A stretch of 64,000 nt of DNA from positions 24,570,001 through 24,634,000 of the forward strand of contig JAKSXM010000137.1 in NCBI GenBank assembly GCA_022575985.1, given 5' to 3'. Source of the DNA: Anagrus nilaparvatae (taxonomy: Eukaryota; Arthropoda; Insecta; Hymenoptera; Mymaridae). Under the pieces are notes generated by a model. It saw only the letters and a program-made list of their open reading frames with translations, was not told where the DNA came from and searched no databases. Shown here piece by piece: positions 49,673 through 61,975 of this stretch; within the stretch, counting starts at the first letter, position 1, and every line of letters begins with the position of its first letter. A program made the position numbers and the translations under genes.

Positions 49673-51985
49673 CTTTTGTAATAATAAAATTTTCAGATCA
49701 TGAGAGAAGACTTAGCAATTTTACAAGATTATAACTAATTCAATGAGTTCGATAAAAATTACCGTGATTCAAAAAAAAAAAATAGATAGGAAATTTTTTC
49801 AAAGCAATTATAGATACATCCTCTGGTAGGAGTTAATTAGAACAAAATATCTTTTTTTTCAAATTACATTGACTCAAAAGATTATTTCTTTGGAAACTTT
49901 ATTATCTTGATTTATAATATTTATAATCTTAAAAAAGAATGATTCCAGTGAATAATTTATATTTTAATCTTTCAAATCTAGATTTGATATTTCTGATTAA
50001 TTTATTCATATATTGATTGAATTAATGATTTTGTTTTAAGGACAAGTTTAAATACTATAAACTTTGTATTCACAGAATAGACTTGAAAGCTTAAAATTAA
50101 AGTAATCCATATATTCAATGTACATAATTATATGAAATAAACAGTGAAATATTAGAAATTCATTAAGAGACTCAGAAAAATAATGTTCTTAGAAAGATGA
50201 AAATTTATAAGTGAATCATTAAAAAAAAAAAAGTATAGTGAATGAGATTTTACATATGTTATGATCTTTTTTTTTTTAATTATTAAATGAAGGCTAAATA
50301 ATTGACTGTTTTTTTTTTAACTGACAAATTTCTTGTTACGTTTAAACTTTTGTTCTCCATTGTTTTAAAATGCTTTTTATATTTATATTATGAACTATGA
50401 TTTATCAAGTTTTTTTTTAGTAAATTATTTTTGTAGGAAGAAACTACATGATACAATAATAAAGAAATTTTTTTAAAACGGGTTTTTTAAAAACTATAAA
50501 AATATAAAGTGTCTTTACTTAGCGCGTTAAAATAGTAATTAAATGTATATTTCCACAGAATTTGTGATAAATTGCATGACATCAAAAACGATGTAAAAAA
50601 TAGTACATGAAATGCTAGCGCTAGTACAAAAAATACTGAAAAAATAAAATTTAATAATCTTATAACATACCTACTTGTTTTATTTGTTTTTAATTTAACA
50701 TTTCATTTATATACTGTTATATTATTAAGTTTAAAAAAAAAATATTTTTATCATGTTTTCTGTACAAAATGATTGTTTCTCCCTGCAATTAAATTTGATA
50801 GATTTAATGCGCCATTGCTATATATATGTATAAGGTGCCATGAAAGTGAAAAAAAAATAGATTATTTAGTCTGAGTGAAACTCTGATATACCTATATATT
50901 AACTAATATTAATTTTAAAACTGATATTTAATAACTAGAAAAAAATAAATGTTTTGTCGAAAATTCAAAGCATGATTGAAATGTAAGAGGTTGCTAATCG
51001 ATATATTGTTAAATAACATTTTTTGAGATAGTGCCTTTTATATAAATATATGTAGCTAATATAAATCAATTATTTTTTTAAACAACGATATCCTTCTAAT
51101 AATACTGCCGCTTCAAGTTTTTGCTGTAAATTATAATATAATGAAGTTTTACTCGTTATTTTAATCAATTTATTCTTGTAAAGTTAATAATAATAATATG
51201 ATATTAAAAGTGGAAATAATATTTGGGTGATTTGCTGTTTTTCTATTAAGTTTCTTAAACAAGTTTAACCATAGTATATACCATCCTTTGTATTTATTTA
51301 ACAATAAAATATGAAATATATTAGATTGTAATAAAATTATTTGGTGATGCTCAATTTGTATAACTTATTATACTTTTAAATGAAGAAATTGTAAAAAAAA
51401 AACTGCATAATATCGAAAAATAATAATAAAAATTTGATATATTTATTTAGGATTAGTTAAACTTCTTTTTTACAATGTTGTATTTTGCAATGACATATAA
51501 ATAAAGAAAAAAATATGGATTGAAAAACACTTCTATAGTTGATTTTTATGATTATTATACTTATTTATTATTACACTCATAATATGAGTTATAATGATTA
51601 GAAACGGACAAAGGATTTTTTGGTAATTTTTAATAATTGGAATTATACTTATTTTTTAAATTTGAAAATTGTAAAATTTAAATGAAATTTTTTTTTTTTT
51701 TATTTCAATTAAATTATCAAAATCTTATAATTTATTGGTACTACTATGATATTGATAGACGTGTAATATTGCTGTGTAAATAAAGAAATTAACATTATTA
51801 TTGGCTCAAATTTTTCTTTTAACATACTTACCTTTTTTACTTATATTGACAAGATGAAAAAGTTTGAATGTCATCCTATTTCAAAATTACAGCATACTTA
51901 CTTTGTAATTGCATGACAATTGTTGTATGATTTTACATGAATAACATTATAAAATAGAATATTATGACCCGCGGCCATATTTTGG
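49673..51985. other. non-coding region downstream of eIF4G-like gene
   Basis: AT-rich with poly-A/T runs. I looked for missing MA3/W2 exons here and found no frame resembling them. The region may be long 3' UTR. Confidence 0.55.
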
Positions 51986-51989
51986 CTTT

Positions 51990-53010
51990 ATTCGCATACT
52001 AACATTTGAATTGATTCAGGTCTTCTAATAATGAAGTTTTCTAATACAAAAAGAACGGATGAAATAAGGAAACTAGATTTTCTTGATAATTTTAATTTTG
52101 CCTAAAATTGGAAGGGGTATATGTGCAAAAATGTCAGATTTTTTTGTTCTTCAAATTTTTCGTCTTTTGGTGCTGGAAAAGGTCTGAAACAATAAAAAAC
52201 ATAAATCAATATGGTTTACAGGGTCAGAGAGCCCAAAAAACCTGACATAAATGGATTTAAGTGAGTTTTAAAATTTTTTCATTTTTAGAAATTTTGACTT
52301 TATTCGCATAAAACCATTCGAATTACTTAAAACTCCTTAAAAACCAAGTTTTCTAATAAAAAAAATGCTGGTGAGAAGGGCAAAGAGGATTTTTTTGAAA
52401 ATTTTTATTTTTCCAAAAATGGAAAGGGAAAAATGGCAAAAAAAATTTTTTTTTAAATATTTCGTCTTTTGGTACTGTAAAAGGTCTGAAACAATGAAAA
52501 ACTTAAATTAATATGGTTTACTGGGTCAGAGAGTCCAAAAAACCTGATATAAATGGATTTAAGTTAATTTAAAAAATTTTGGATTTTTAGAAATTTTGGT
52601 TTATTTTGCATAAAACCATTTGAATCGGTAAAAATTCCTTACAAATCAAGTTTTCTAATAAAAAAAGGACTGATGAAATGGGGAAATCGGACTTTTTTGT
52701 CAAAATCATATATATGGAAAAATTTGGAAAAATGTTAAAAATTTTTTTTTTAAACTTTCGTTGTTTTGTACTGAAAAAGGTCTGAAACACTGAAAAACTA
52801 AAATCAATATGCTTTACGGGGTCAGAGAGCCCAAAAAAATGATGTAAATTGTTTTATTTGCATAAAACCATTTGAATTGATTATATGGAATAATGTCAGA
52901 TTTTTTGTTCTTCAAATTTTTCATCGTTTTATACTGAAAAAGGTCTGAAATAGTGAAAAACTTAAATCAATATGGTTTACCGGGTCAGAGAGCTCAAAAA
53001 ACTTGAAGAA
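51990..53010 (+). repeat. ~300-bp tandem repeat, about four units
   Basis: GGTTTAC-GGGTCAGAGAG blocks start near 52213, 52515, 52811 and 52974 (steps ~302, 296 and a shortened 163). Each follows AAAGGTCTGAAAC and precedes CCCAAAAAACCTGAYATAAA. It is the same family as 28480-29060, in opposite orientation. No coding constraint is visible. Confidence 0.88.
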
Positions 53011-53197
53011 AAATATTTTTTTCTTGAGATACATTTTAAAAATAGAAATAATAATGGCTTATTAAAATTATGATATAAATTCAATATTTGCAATTTATAT
53101 CTTACTGTATTTGTAAATAAATTGAACCAGTTTTACTGTGATTAAACATGTAATATGATTTGAGGAGGTTGGCGCGCTTTAGTTTGCCCCCTAGTTT

Positions 53198-53406
53198 AAT
53201 AAAATCGGTAGTTGAAATAGAGCAATGAAATATTCTATTGAATCAATAAAACGTCCAGGTTATTCATTCAATAAAATTGTAATTGGTTTAATAAAATTAT
53301 TGTTGAATCATTAACATTTGTACTTAATTAATAATATTTTTATTGAATGTAGGATATTTTGTTAATTCAATAGAATATTTCATTACTTCAACTGCAGATT
53401 TTATTA
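53198..53406. mobile_element. ~210-bp MITE with long terminal inverted repeats
   Basis: The left arm TAATAAAATCGGTAGTTGAA and right arm TTCAACTGCAGATTTTATTA are inverted, and pairing continues through AATGAAATATTCTATTGAAT / ATTCAATAGAATATTTCATT. The middle also has inverted TTCAATAAAAT-type motifs. No coding capacity. Target duplication unclear. Confidence 0.75.
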
Positions 53407-53727
53407 TATCAATATCATATTTTTCTCAGTGTATTCATAAAATATTAATATGATTTATGCAACTTTTTCTGAAACTAATCTGCTTTGAAATCCAATTCGT
53501 AATAAAAAATAATAACTAGGTACAGTAGGAATGATATGTATCATTGATAACACACAATGCGAGCTCGCGTCTTTCAAAAAATGTAATATTCATGCTAAAA
53601 ATAAGTTGAGCAATAATGAAAAAAGGGGAAAATATAATTTTCATGTACTTATGATATATATTATTTTTTTTAAATTACAAGTATAGTCATAAGAAATAAA
53701 ATTGTTTAAAGTTTTTTTCGTTAAAAA
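53407..53727. promoter_or_regulatory. upstream region of the CYP4 gene
   Basis: Roughly 320 bp between the MITE and the P450 start. It should contain the P450 promoter and 5' UTR; no defined element can be named. Confidence 0.3.
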
Positions 53728-55899
53728 ATGGATTTTCCGTTCTTATCATACGTTTTAGCAATATTGATAATTATTTTTCTGTTCATTTTTATAAATATTT
53801 ATAAACATTTGATATACAGAAAAAAATTTAAATCATTACCGGGGCCTAAATTATTTCCAATAATTGGTTCAATAATCGAAGTCGCAAAAATTAAACCAGA
53901 AGGTAAGCTTGAAAAATCTAAGCAATAATTATAAAATGATAATAAAAAAAATTATTTTTCATTTTTTGAGACTTATACGATTGGCAAAAAAAAACTTGCG
54001 ATATTTATAACGAGGAAGGCATATGTCTTATTTGGGTTGCAAATGAACCATTTGTGCATATTCGTAAACCAGAATTTATTGAGGTAATTAATCTAGTCTA
54101 TAATTTTAGAATAAATAGTCTTATGTAGCTTATTTAATTTTTGTAATATCGTGTAATTAGGTAATTTTACGTAGCAATAAGTACATTACAAAAGCAAAAA
54201 CCTACAATTCCATAAGACCATGGCTTGGAAATGGCCTTGTAATGTCAACAGGTAATTTTTTTTTAAATCATATATCAAGATAAATTTATTTTGAATTTAT
54301 TAAATTTTGAAATTAGGTAAAACATGGTCACGCGACAGAAAATTGTTAAATCCAGCTTTTCATTTCAAAGTACTCGAAAGCTCATTTCCAATAATCAGTG
54401 AAAAGGGTGAAAAAATGAGCGGATGTATAAAAAATGCATTAGAAAAGAATCCAGATAAGCCAATAAACGTATTTACATTAGCTACAAAATGTAGTTTGGA
54501 CATCATATGCCAATCAGCAATGGGTATTTGCGAAGATATTTTAGAAAAACCTGAAACGCCTTATATGAAAGCTTTAGCTAGGTTTTTATTAAAATTTTTG
54601 TAATTTTAAAATATTTTTTATATGAAATTTAAATTTATATCAAAAAATTTTATAGATTTTCAAATTTAGCAATAACAAGAGCTTATAAGCCTTGGCTAAG
54701 TAATGATTTTATTTACTATTTAACGAACGACGGTAAAGAATCGAAAAAATGTATAAAATTACTACACGAATTTACTTTGAAAGTTATTAAACAAAAAGAA
54801 GAATTTCGACTGAAAAGACGAATGTCCCTAAAAAATAATATCGTCGATGATGAATTTGGTAAAATGATTATTTCATTTTTAATTTATAAAGTTACTAATA
54901 TTGTAAAATAATACTCTAAAAAATAATTTTTTGGGATTACGAAATAGAAATTAAACGTAAAGCTTTTTTGGATTTAATGATGGATGCTTGTGAAAATGAA
55001 GATGTCAAACTTTCAGATCAGCAATTGCGAGAGCAAGTTGATACGATAATGTTTGGGGTAAATGTATAACTTCAATACTGTTTTTGATAAATAAATAGGT
55101 CGTGTTTAATTAAACTCAACCTCTTGATGTGAAAGCATAAAAGCTTCATTAAAATAAAAAACGTGTAGAAAATAGTTTATTGAAAGCTTTTTATAATAAT
55201 CTACAAATAAACTCAGTTGGAGTAAAATAAATAATAGATTTAATTTAGGGTCACGATACAACTGGAGCAGCCATAACATGGGCTCTTTTTGCAATTGCGA
55301 ACCATCCAGACATTCAAAAAAAAATACAGCTTGAATTCAAAGAAGTATTCGGTGTGAATAATAAAGAACCAGCAACTTTCAAACAACTTGCACAATTAAA
55401 TTACTTGGAAAGAGTTATTAAGGAGAGTTTACGATATTACACGAGTGTACCAGTTATTGGTAGAGAATTAGAAGAAGATGTTGCTGTTGGTTAGTGTTTG
55501 CTTATTTCGATAATCTAAAAATCATCACTTTTTTTATTAATTTAAAATTTGTTTTCAGGTAAATACGTGATTCCAAAAAATTGTACTTTAGTAATTGATA
55601 TTTTAGAATTACACCATAATCCAAAAGTATGGGAAAATCCAGATTTATTTGATCCAGATAGATTTTTACTAGAAAATAGCGAAAACAGACATCCATATTC
55701 ATTTATACCGTTTAGTTCTGGGCCTAGAAATTGCATCGGTCAAAAATTTTCATTGTTAGAAATAAAAACTGTATTAACTATTTTATTGCGTAAATGGCAC
55801 CTCAAGAGTTTTTATAAATTAAACGAAGTTAAATTCAATCATTTTCTTGTATTAAAACCAAAAGATGAATATTTACCGATTTATTTTAGTCCCATATAA
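53728..55899 (+). CDS. cytochrome P450, CYP4 family, 8 exons
   Basis: Exons: 53728-53902, 53971-54083, 54161-54251, 54317-54581, 54656-54858, 54948-55057, 55249-55489, 55559-55899. All junctions are GT/AG and in frame, giving 512 residues, normal for CYP4. There is an N-terminal membrane anchor (~5-32), then a proline-rich hinge (SLPGPKLFPIIGS). Helix C shows WSRDRKLLNPAFHF, a CYP4 hallmark. The I-helix is QVDTIMFGGHDTTG (G319-T324), the K-helix ExxR is ESLR (378-381), then the FDPDRF region, and the heme loop FSSGPRNCIG has C458 as the heme ligand. CYP4 enzymes are ER-bound monooxygenases, usually acting on fatty acids, hormones, hydrocarbons or xenobiotics; the substrate is unknown. G319 replaces the usual glutamate of FEGHDTT, which forms the covalent heme ester in many CYP4 enzymes. 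Confidence 0.95.
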
Positions 55900-55906
55900 G
55901 ATTGTA

Positions 55907-55912
55907 AATAAA
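55907..55912 (+). terminator. polyadenylation signal of the P450 gene
   Basis: AATAAA only 8 bp after the TAA stop, suggesting a very short 3' UTR. Confidence 0.55.
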
Positions 55913-56800
55913 GGGTTTATTTTTATATAATTAATTAAGTTATAATATTTTTTAATTTGTTTCTCGAAAGAGAATTGAACTTTAAACATTATAAATAAGG
56001 CTATACTGTTGAAAAATTTTAAAATAGAAAATTTTATATTTTTGGAAATTATATACGTATTTGTGCTAAAAAATTGCGTATTATTGCACGTGGAAAAAAG
56101 CAGATGTATATTAACCACGTAATCCAACTTAATAAGAAATACGAGGGAGGATAAAAGTAAAACGTAAATACAAAAAATTCTTGCTATTATTCCAGCGAAA
56201 ATCGTTATAAAACGTTTTAAACGAAATAAAAATAAGTCGCAAAAAAGGGGATTCAGGAATCAGAATATGTGACTAAGGATATAAACAAAAAATGATTCAA
56301 AATATGCGACAAAAAAGATCGAGAGGCGAAACATTGTAATTTTTCTTTTTTTAAAAATTCAAGAAATTTTATTTTGCAAATTATTATTTCTATTAAAAAA
56401 AAATACTTTATTTTAAAATTCGGGTCTTATAAAAATCTATTATTTTATTATTCTTATTTGTTATCAATTAAAAAATTATGGGAATTGACGAAATTTCTAA
56501 ATTAAAAATTTCTTCGGGTACTTTTCCAATATTTTTTTATTTACTTGAATTAAATTTTTTTTTCTTATCCTTACTGATTATATGAGTTTGTTTATTTTAA
56601 ATCTAAATTTCCCTTACCTGGATTGAATTTTTATTCTATAATTTTCATATTTTATAATTTTTACGAAATTTATTTGAATTATTGTTAATCATATTGTAAA
56701 ATACTCTCGAAAATACTTGTAAAAAATAAAAACAATTATTAACGTGAACTAAAATTTAAGGTTTATTTACTAATGCATATAATAAATAAGTACAATTTTT
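55913..56800. other. intergenic region between convergent P450 and odorant receptor
   Basis: AT-rich with no gene. A minus-strand AATAAA (plus coordinates 56762-56767) lies ~34 bp past the receptor stop codon. Confidence 0.55.
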
Positions 56801-58295
56801 TTATAGCATAACTTTTCGAAGTAAATTTAAGTACGTTGCTGCTGATTTTATTACCTGTAAAAAATGTTCATTTATTAAATTGTAAATTATACATTAATTT
56901 TTTAAAAATATAAACACAAAAATATGATTGCCAGCACTAGTTTATGAGTTTATAAAAAAATTTTTAAATTTATAAACTTACGTGGCCAAATGTAGGAATT
57001 GACAAATGAACCAGCTTTCCTGCCGTAATCTTGGCCGGGTAACTTGAAATAATTATAACGAATATTAATTTTTTTGCTGATTTACAAGGCAGATAATTCC
57101 ATTCGATCATGTACGCAATATCACCAACTTTTTCACACTAAAATATTTTTTGCACTTATAAAATCGAAAAATCATGTTATTAGAAGTTAATGTTTTTATT
57201 TACCTGTTCAGTTAATAATTGGCCAATGTAACAAAATATAAAAATATTGAAAACAAAAGAAGTTAAAAGCATGAGGTAGGTCATCATGCTTATGGTGTTT
57301 CTATCTTTTTCGAGTTCTGACAAAAAAAAATATCCTAAGAAGCATATATTCATGGTACACCCAACGAATTCAACAAAGCAGATTTCATTCAAGATTTTTT
57401 CAACATTGGAGGCAAATTTTAAAGCTCTTTTATGTAATTTTACTATGCGCGCAATTTTCTCATTTATTTTGTATTCTAAATCATCAGAGAAATAACCATT
57501 TTCAGTTGGGACGATATTCATCAACAAATTCATAACGATTTCTAGTTGACCACAAATGTGCACTACGAATACAGCAGCAAGGCAACATGCTGCAACTGTT
57601 ATTGTGAAGTAAATAGAATCTGCTATAAATTGAAAAATTACTAAAAATTCAAAAGTTGGACTTTTTTCAGAATTAAATAATTTTTCATAAATAGGAAACA
57701 TCAAGAGACGAGGTGTTATTTTTGTAACAATAGTTGAATTATCTTGATTAATAACAATGCTTTCGTAAGCTGCTTCCTTTGCTAAGGAAATCGGTAAAAT
57801 TGTGTGATAAAAACATCCACCACTTAAACAAAACGTTGCACAAATAATGGACAATGAGCGACCAAATTTTGCATTTTTCGTTATTATTTTTATATCACGG
57901 GAAGAATTCTCTGATGCATCCCAATCATTTTTAATGTGCTCAAAACAATCACCAATTTCCTTAATATTTGAAACGAAAAAAAAATATTTTGCAATACCCA
58001 TAATAAGGAAACTTAATGGGCCAATTAGTAAAAGACGTTCTTCTGGATCATTTACTTCCAAAAAAGTATGTAATACACATGGTATAAATAAACAGCTCAT
58101 AAGAGTACAACAAAGAAATATATGAAATTTTTGAAAAACTTTAGAATAATTCCAAGATTCTTTGAAAATTGGCCATATGCCAATTGGTAGCAAAAAATAT
58201 TTGCTTAATTGTATTGCGTAACTTGCATCTTTGACAATCATTATAATATTTTCTCTATAAGCACAGACAGAACAACTATTAAAAAATGAGACCAA
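56801..58295 (-). CDS. insect odorant receptor (7tm_6), 3 exons
   Basis: Exons (plus coordinates): 57204-58295, 56982-57137, 56801-56854. GT/AG borders with phase 0 joins give 433 residues if the first ATG (58295) is used. An internal Met pair just before VKDASYAIQLSKYFLLPIG could instead start a protein of ~415. That N-terminal segment, the several hydrophobic helices, FNIFIFCYIGQLLTEQ (helix 6) and YPAKITAGKLVHLSIPTFGH followed by VIKSAATYLNLLRKVML (helix 7) are the standard insect odorant receptor pattern. Such receptors pair with Orco to form ligand-gated cation channels in sensory neuron membranes. The ligand is unknown. The intron positions near the C-terminus are typical for the family. 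A matching last exon of a second receptor lies 230 bp upstream. Confidence 0.93.
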
Positions 58296-58524
58296 CGAGG
58301 GAAAAAAGGGTTACATTTATCAGAAATAAAATATTAAAAATCGATTATAATAATTACAACTGCCGTTTAAAGGTAAATAAAATGACATTTAATTGCTCTT
58401 AAGTAGAAACATTTAAAATATTATTAATTTTTCTATAATTATGTGGATATTTTATGTAATTAAAATTTGCAATTAAATAATGTATTCTTTAAATATTAAT
58501 AATAACTATCTTTAGTTTTCATTT

Positions 58525-58578
58525 TTAAAGCATCACTTTACGAAGTAAATTCAAGTAAGTAGCTGCTGATTTTATTAC
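58525..58578 (-). CDS. orphan last exon of a second odorant receptor
   Basis: After an acceptor (TTTTTAG, plus coordinates 58579 onward) the minus strand encodes VIKSAATYLNLLRKVML and a stop, identical in peptide to the last exon of the neighbouring receptor but different at several bases. It keeps phase 0. The preceding exons are not found before the foldback element starting near 58.7 kb. Either the rest lies beyond the window, separated by a ~5 kb intron full of transposons, or the gene was destroyed. Synonymous-only changes suggest it stayed under selection for some time. Confidence 0.75.
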   Translation of the reverse strand, partial: VIKSAATYLNLLRKVML

Positions 58579-58915
58579 CTAAAAACAAAATTTAATTCAT
58601 TTAAGGTTGAACCAGGTGGATAATTTTTCGATTTAAGATTTCTGGAAATCGGAACTTCTGAAATTTTGAATTCTTATAGACGTTTATTTAAAAAAAAAAA
58701 CGCTGCCAATTAATTGTATTTATCTAATAACGAAGACCCCGAAATCAGTGAAATTCCAGACATTTTTATAAAAAACTATAGGTGCAACTTCTTGATACAA
58801 TTGGTTCCTCATAGAGGAACCTTTGTGATAGATGAAATTTTGATTTTTGATTTTTTGGCATATAAGCACGTTTTGGGACCTCAGGAAGATAAAAAACCGG
58901 TTTTTAAAAAAAGTC

Positions 58916-58918
<3 letters not shown>

Positions 58919-58971
<53 letters not shown>
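58919..58971. repeat. (TG)n microsatellite
   Basis: About 26 uninterrupted TG units, followed by TATG units, inside the left foldback arm. The right arm has only a short ACACAC counterpart (~61897-61917), so the tract expanded in one arm or shrank in the other. Confidence 0.95.
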
Positions 58972-58981
<10 letters not shown>

Positions 58982-61975
58982 ACCGGTGAAATTTCACAAC
59001 CATTATGGAATTAAGACCTAATTTTTTTTTCAAAAATTTTTTCATCAAAAAATCTCAAACTACTTTTTTTTTTTTTTAGTTTGGATGTAATACCTCATTT
59101 ATTTCCACGAAAGTACTTATATTTGAAGGTACGATTTTTACTCGATATCTCGAATCTGATAACTAATTTTTTGAAAATTTTTTTCTCAAAATTTTTTTCA
59201 CCAAAAAATACAAAAAATACCAATTTTTTTTTTCTTTACGGACGCAGTACTTAATTTATTTCTGTGGAAGTACCAGTTTTAGAAATATCGTTTATAGCTT
59301 TTTTTTTGGACCTGATACTTAATTTTTTCAAAATTTTTTTCTCAAAATTTTTGTCGCCAAAAAATACAAAAAACGCCAAAATTTTTTTTATTTTAGGACG
59401 TAATACTTAATTTTTTCCTATAAAAGTACGAATATCTAAAATTATCGTTTGTAAAGGATTTCTCCATCTGATACGTAATTTTTCGAAATTTTTTTTTTTC
59501 AAAACTTTTTACATAAAAAAATTAAAAAAACACTATATTTTTTTTTCTTTTTGGATGTAGTACCTCATTTTTTTCCATAAAAGTACTGATATCTAGAAGT
59601 ATCGTTTTTACTCTATATCTCAAATCTTATAATTTATTTTTGAAAATTTTTTTCTCAAAATTTTTTTCACCAAAAAATACAAAAAATACCAATTTTTTTT
59701 TTCTTTACGGACGCAGTACTTAATTTATTTCTGTGGAAGTACTAGTTTTAGAAATATCGTTTATAGCAATTTTTTGGACCTGATACTTAATTTTTTTTTA
59801 ATTTTTTTCTCAAAATTTTTGTTGCCAAAAAATACAAAAAATGCCAAAATTTTTTTTATTTTAGGACGTAATACTTAATTTTTTTCTATGAAAGTACGAA
59901 TATCTGAAAATATTGTAACCGGTGATATTTCACAAATAATTTCTAATAAATTTTATTTTGGAATTAAGACCTAATTTTTTTTTCCAAAATTTTTTCATCA
60001 AAAAATCTCAAACTATTTTTTTTTTTTTTAATTTGGATGTAATACCTAATTTATTTCCATGAAAGTACTTATATTTGAAAGTACGATTTTTACTCGATAT
60101 CTCGAATCTGATAACTAATTTTTTTTAAATTCTTTTCTCAAAATTTTTTTCACCAAAAAATACAAAAAAAAACTTAATTTTTTTTTATTTTTGGATGTAG
60201 TACCTAATTGATTTCTATGACAGTACTAGTTTTAGAAATATCGTTTATAGTAATTTTTTGGACCTGAAACTTAATTTTTTCAAAATTTTTTTCTCAAAAT
60301 TAAAAAATCAAAAAAATTAAAAAATCTGTAATATTTTTTTTTTTTTTAGTGTAATACTTCCTTTATTTCCATGAAAGTACTAATATTTGAAAATTTTGCA
60401 ATTGGTGGTATTTAACAACCATTATGGAATTAAGATCTAATTTTTTTTTCAAAAATTTTTTCATCAAGAGATTTCAAAATACTTTTTTTTTTTTTTAATT
60501 TAGGTGTAATATCTCATTTATTTCCATAAAAGTACTTATATTTGAAAGTATGGTTTTTACTCGATATCTCAAATCTGATAATTAATTTTTTGAAAATTTT
60601 TTTCACAAAAAAATACAAAGAATACCAAATTTTTTTTTTGTTCAGACGTAGTACCTAATTAATTTCTATGAGAGTACTAGTTTTAGAAAGCTTATTTATA
60701 GCAATTTTTTGGATCTGATACTGGATTTTTTCAAAATTTTTTTCTGAATATTAATAAAACAAAAAAATTAAAAAATCTGTAATATTGTTTTTTTTTAAGT
60801 GTAATACCTAGTTTATTGAAAATTTTTTTCTAAAAATTTGTTAAATAAAAAACATTAAATCACAGCAACATTTTTTTTCTTATAAAATACGGTATTTAAC
60901 TTTTTTTTATGAAATACTGATATCTCAAATTATAATTTTTATTAGATAAAATAGACCATTATAAATATTTTGCTATTGTTAATGAGGAACCATAGTGCCA
61001 ATCACTTGGCAGCGTTTTTTTTATTGCAATTATTTCCTGGAAAGAACGCTGCCAAGTAATTGGCACTATGGTTCCTCATTAACAATAACAAAATATTCTT
61101 AATGGTCTCTTTTACCTAGTAAAAATGATAATTCTGGATATTAGTACTTTCATAGAAAAAAATTAAGTACTACGTCCCAAAAGAAAAAAAAATTACTGTT
61201 ACTTTTATTTTTTTATGCAAAACATTAAGTTACAGATCCAAAAAATTGACTATAAAAAATATTTATAAAACTAGTACTCCCACAGAAAAATATGAGGTAC
61301 TACTTTCAAAAAGGAAAAAAATATTGCTATTTTTTTGAGAAAATATTGCTATTTTTTTTTATTTTTTAAAGTAAAATATTTTGAGAAAAAAAAGTTCAAC
61401 AAATTAAGTGTCAGATTGGAGATATTGAATAATAAACATATTTTCAGATAATGGTACTTTCATAGGAAAAAATTAGGTACTATATCCAAAGAGAAAAAAA
61501 AATATAGCAGTATTTTTTATTTTTTTATTTTGACAAAAAAATTTTGATTAATTAAGTAACAGATTCAAAAAATTACTATAAATGTGGTTCATAAAACTAG
61601 TACTCATATAGAAATAAATTAGGTACTACGTCCAAAGAGAAAAAAAATTTGGCGATTTTTGTATTTTTTTTCGATAAAAATTTTGGGAATAAAATTTTCA
61701 AAAAATTAATTATCAGATTCGAGATATCGATTAAAAACCATACTTTCAAATATAAGTACTTTCATGGAAATAAATGAGGTATTACATCCAAATTAAAAAA
61801 AAAAAGTAGTTTGAGATTTTTTGATAAAAAAATGTTTGAAAAAAAAATTAGGTCTTAATACCATAATGGTTGTGAAATATCGCCAGTTACCCGCCCACAT
61901 ACACACACATACACACAGACTTTTTTTAAAACCGGGTTTTTAACTCCCTGGGGTCTCAAAACGTGCTTATTATTA

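Noticed and set aside
58714..58989. 91-codon frame ending in a Val-Cys run
   Set aside because: It runs through the foldback arm and into the (TG)n microsatellite, which encodes the Val-Cys run.
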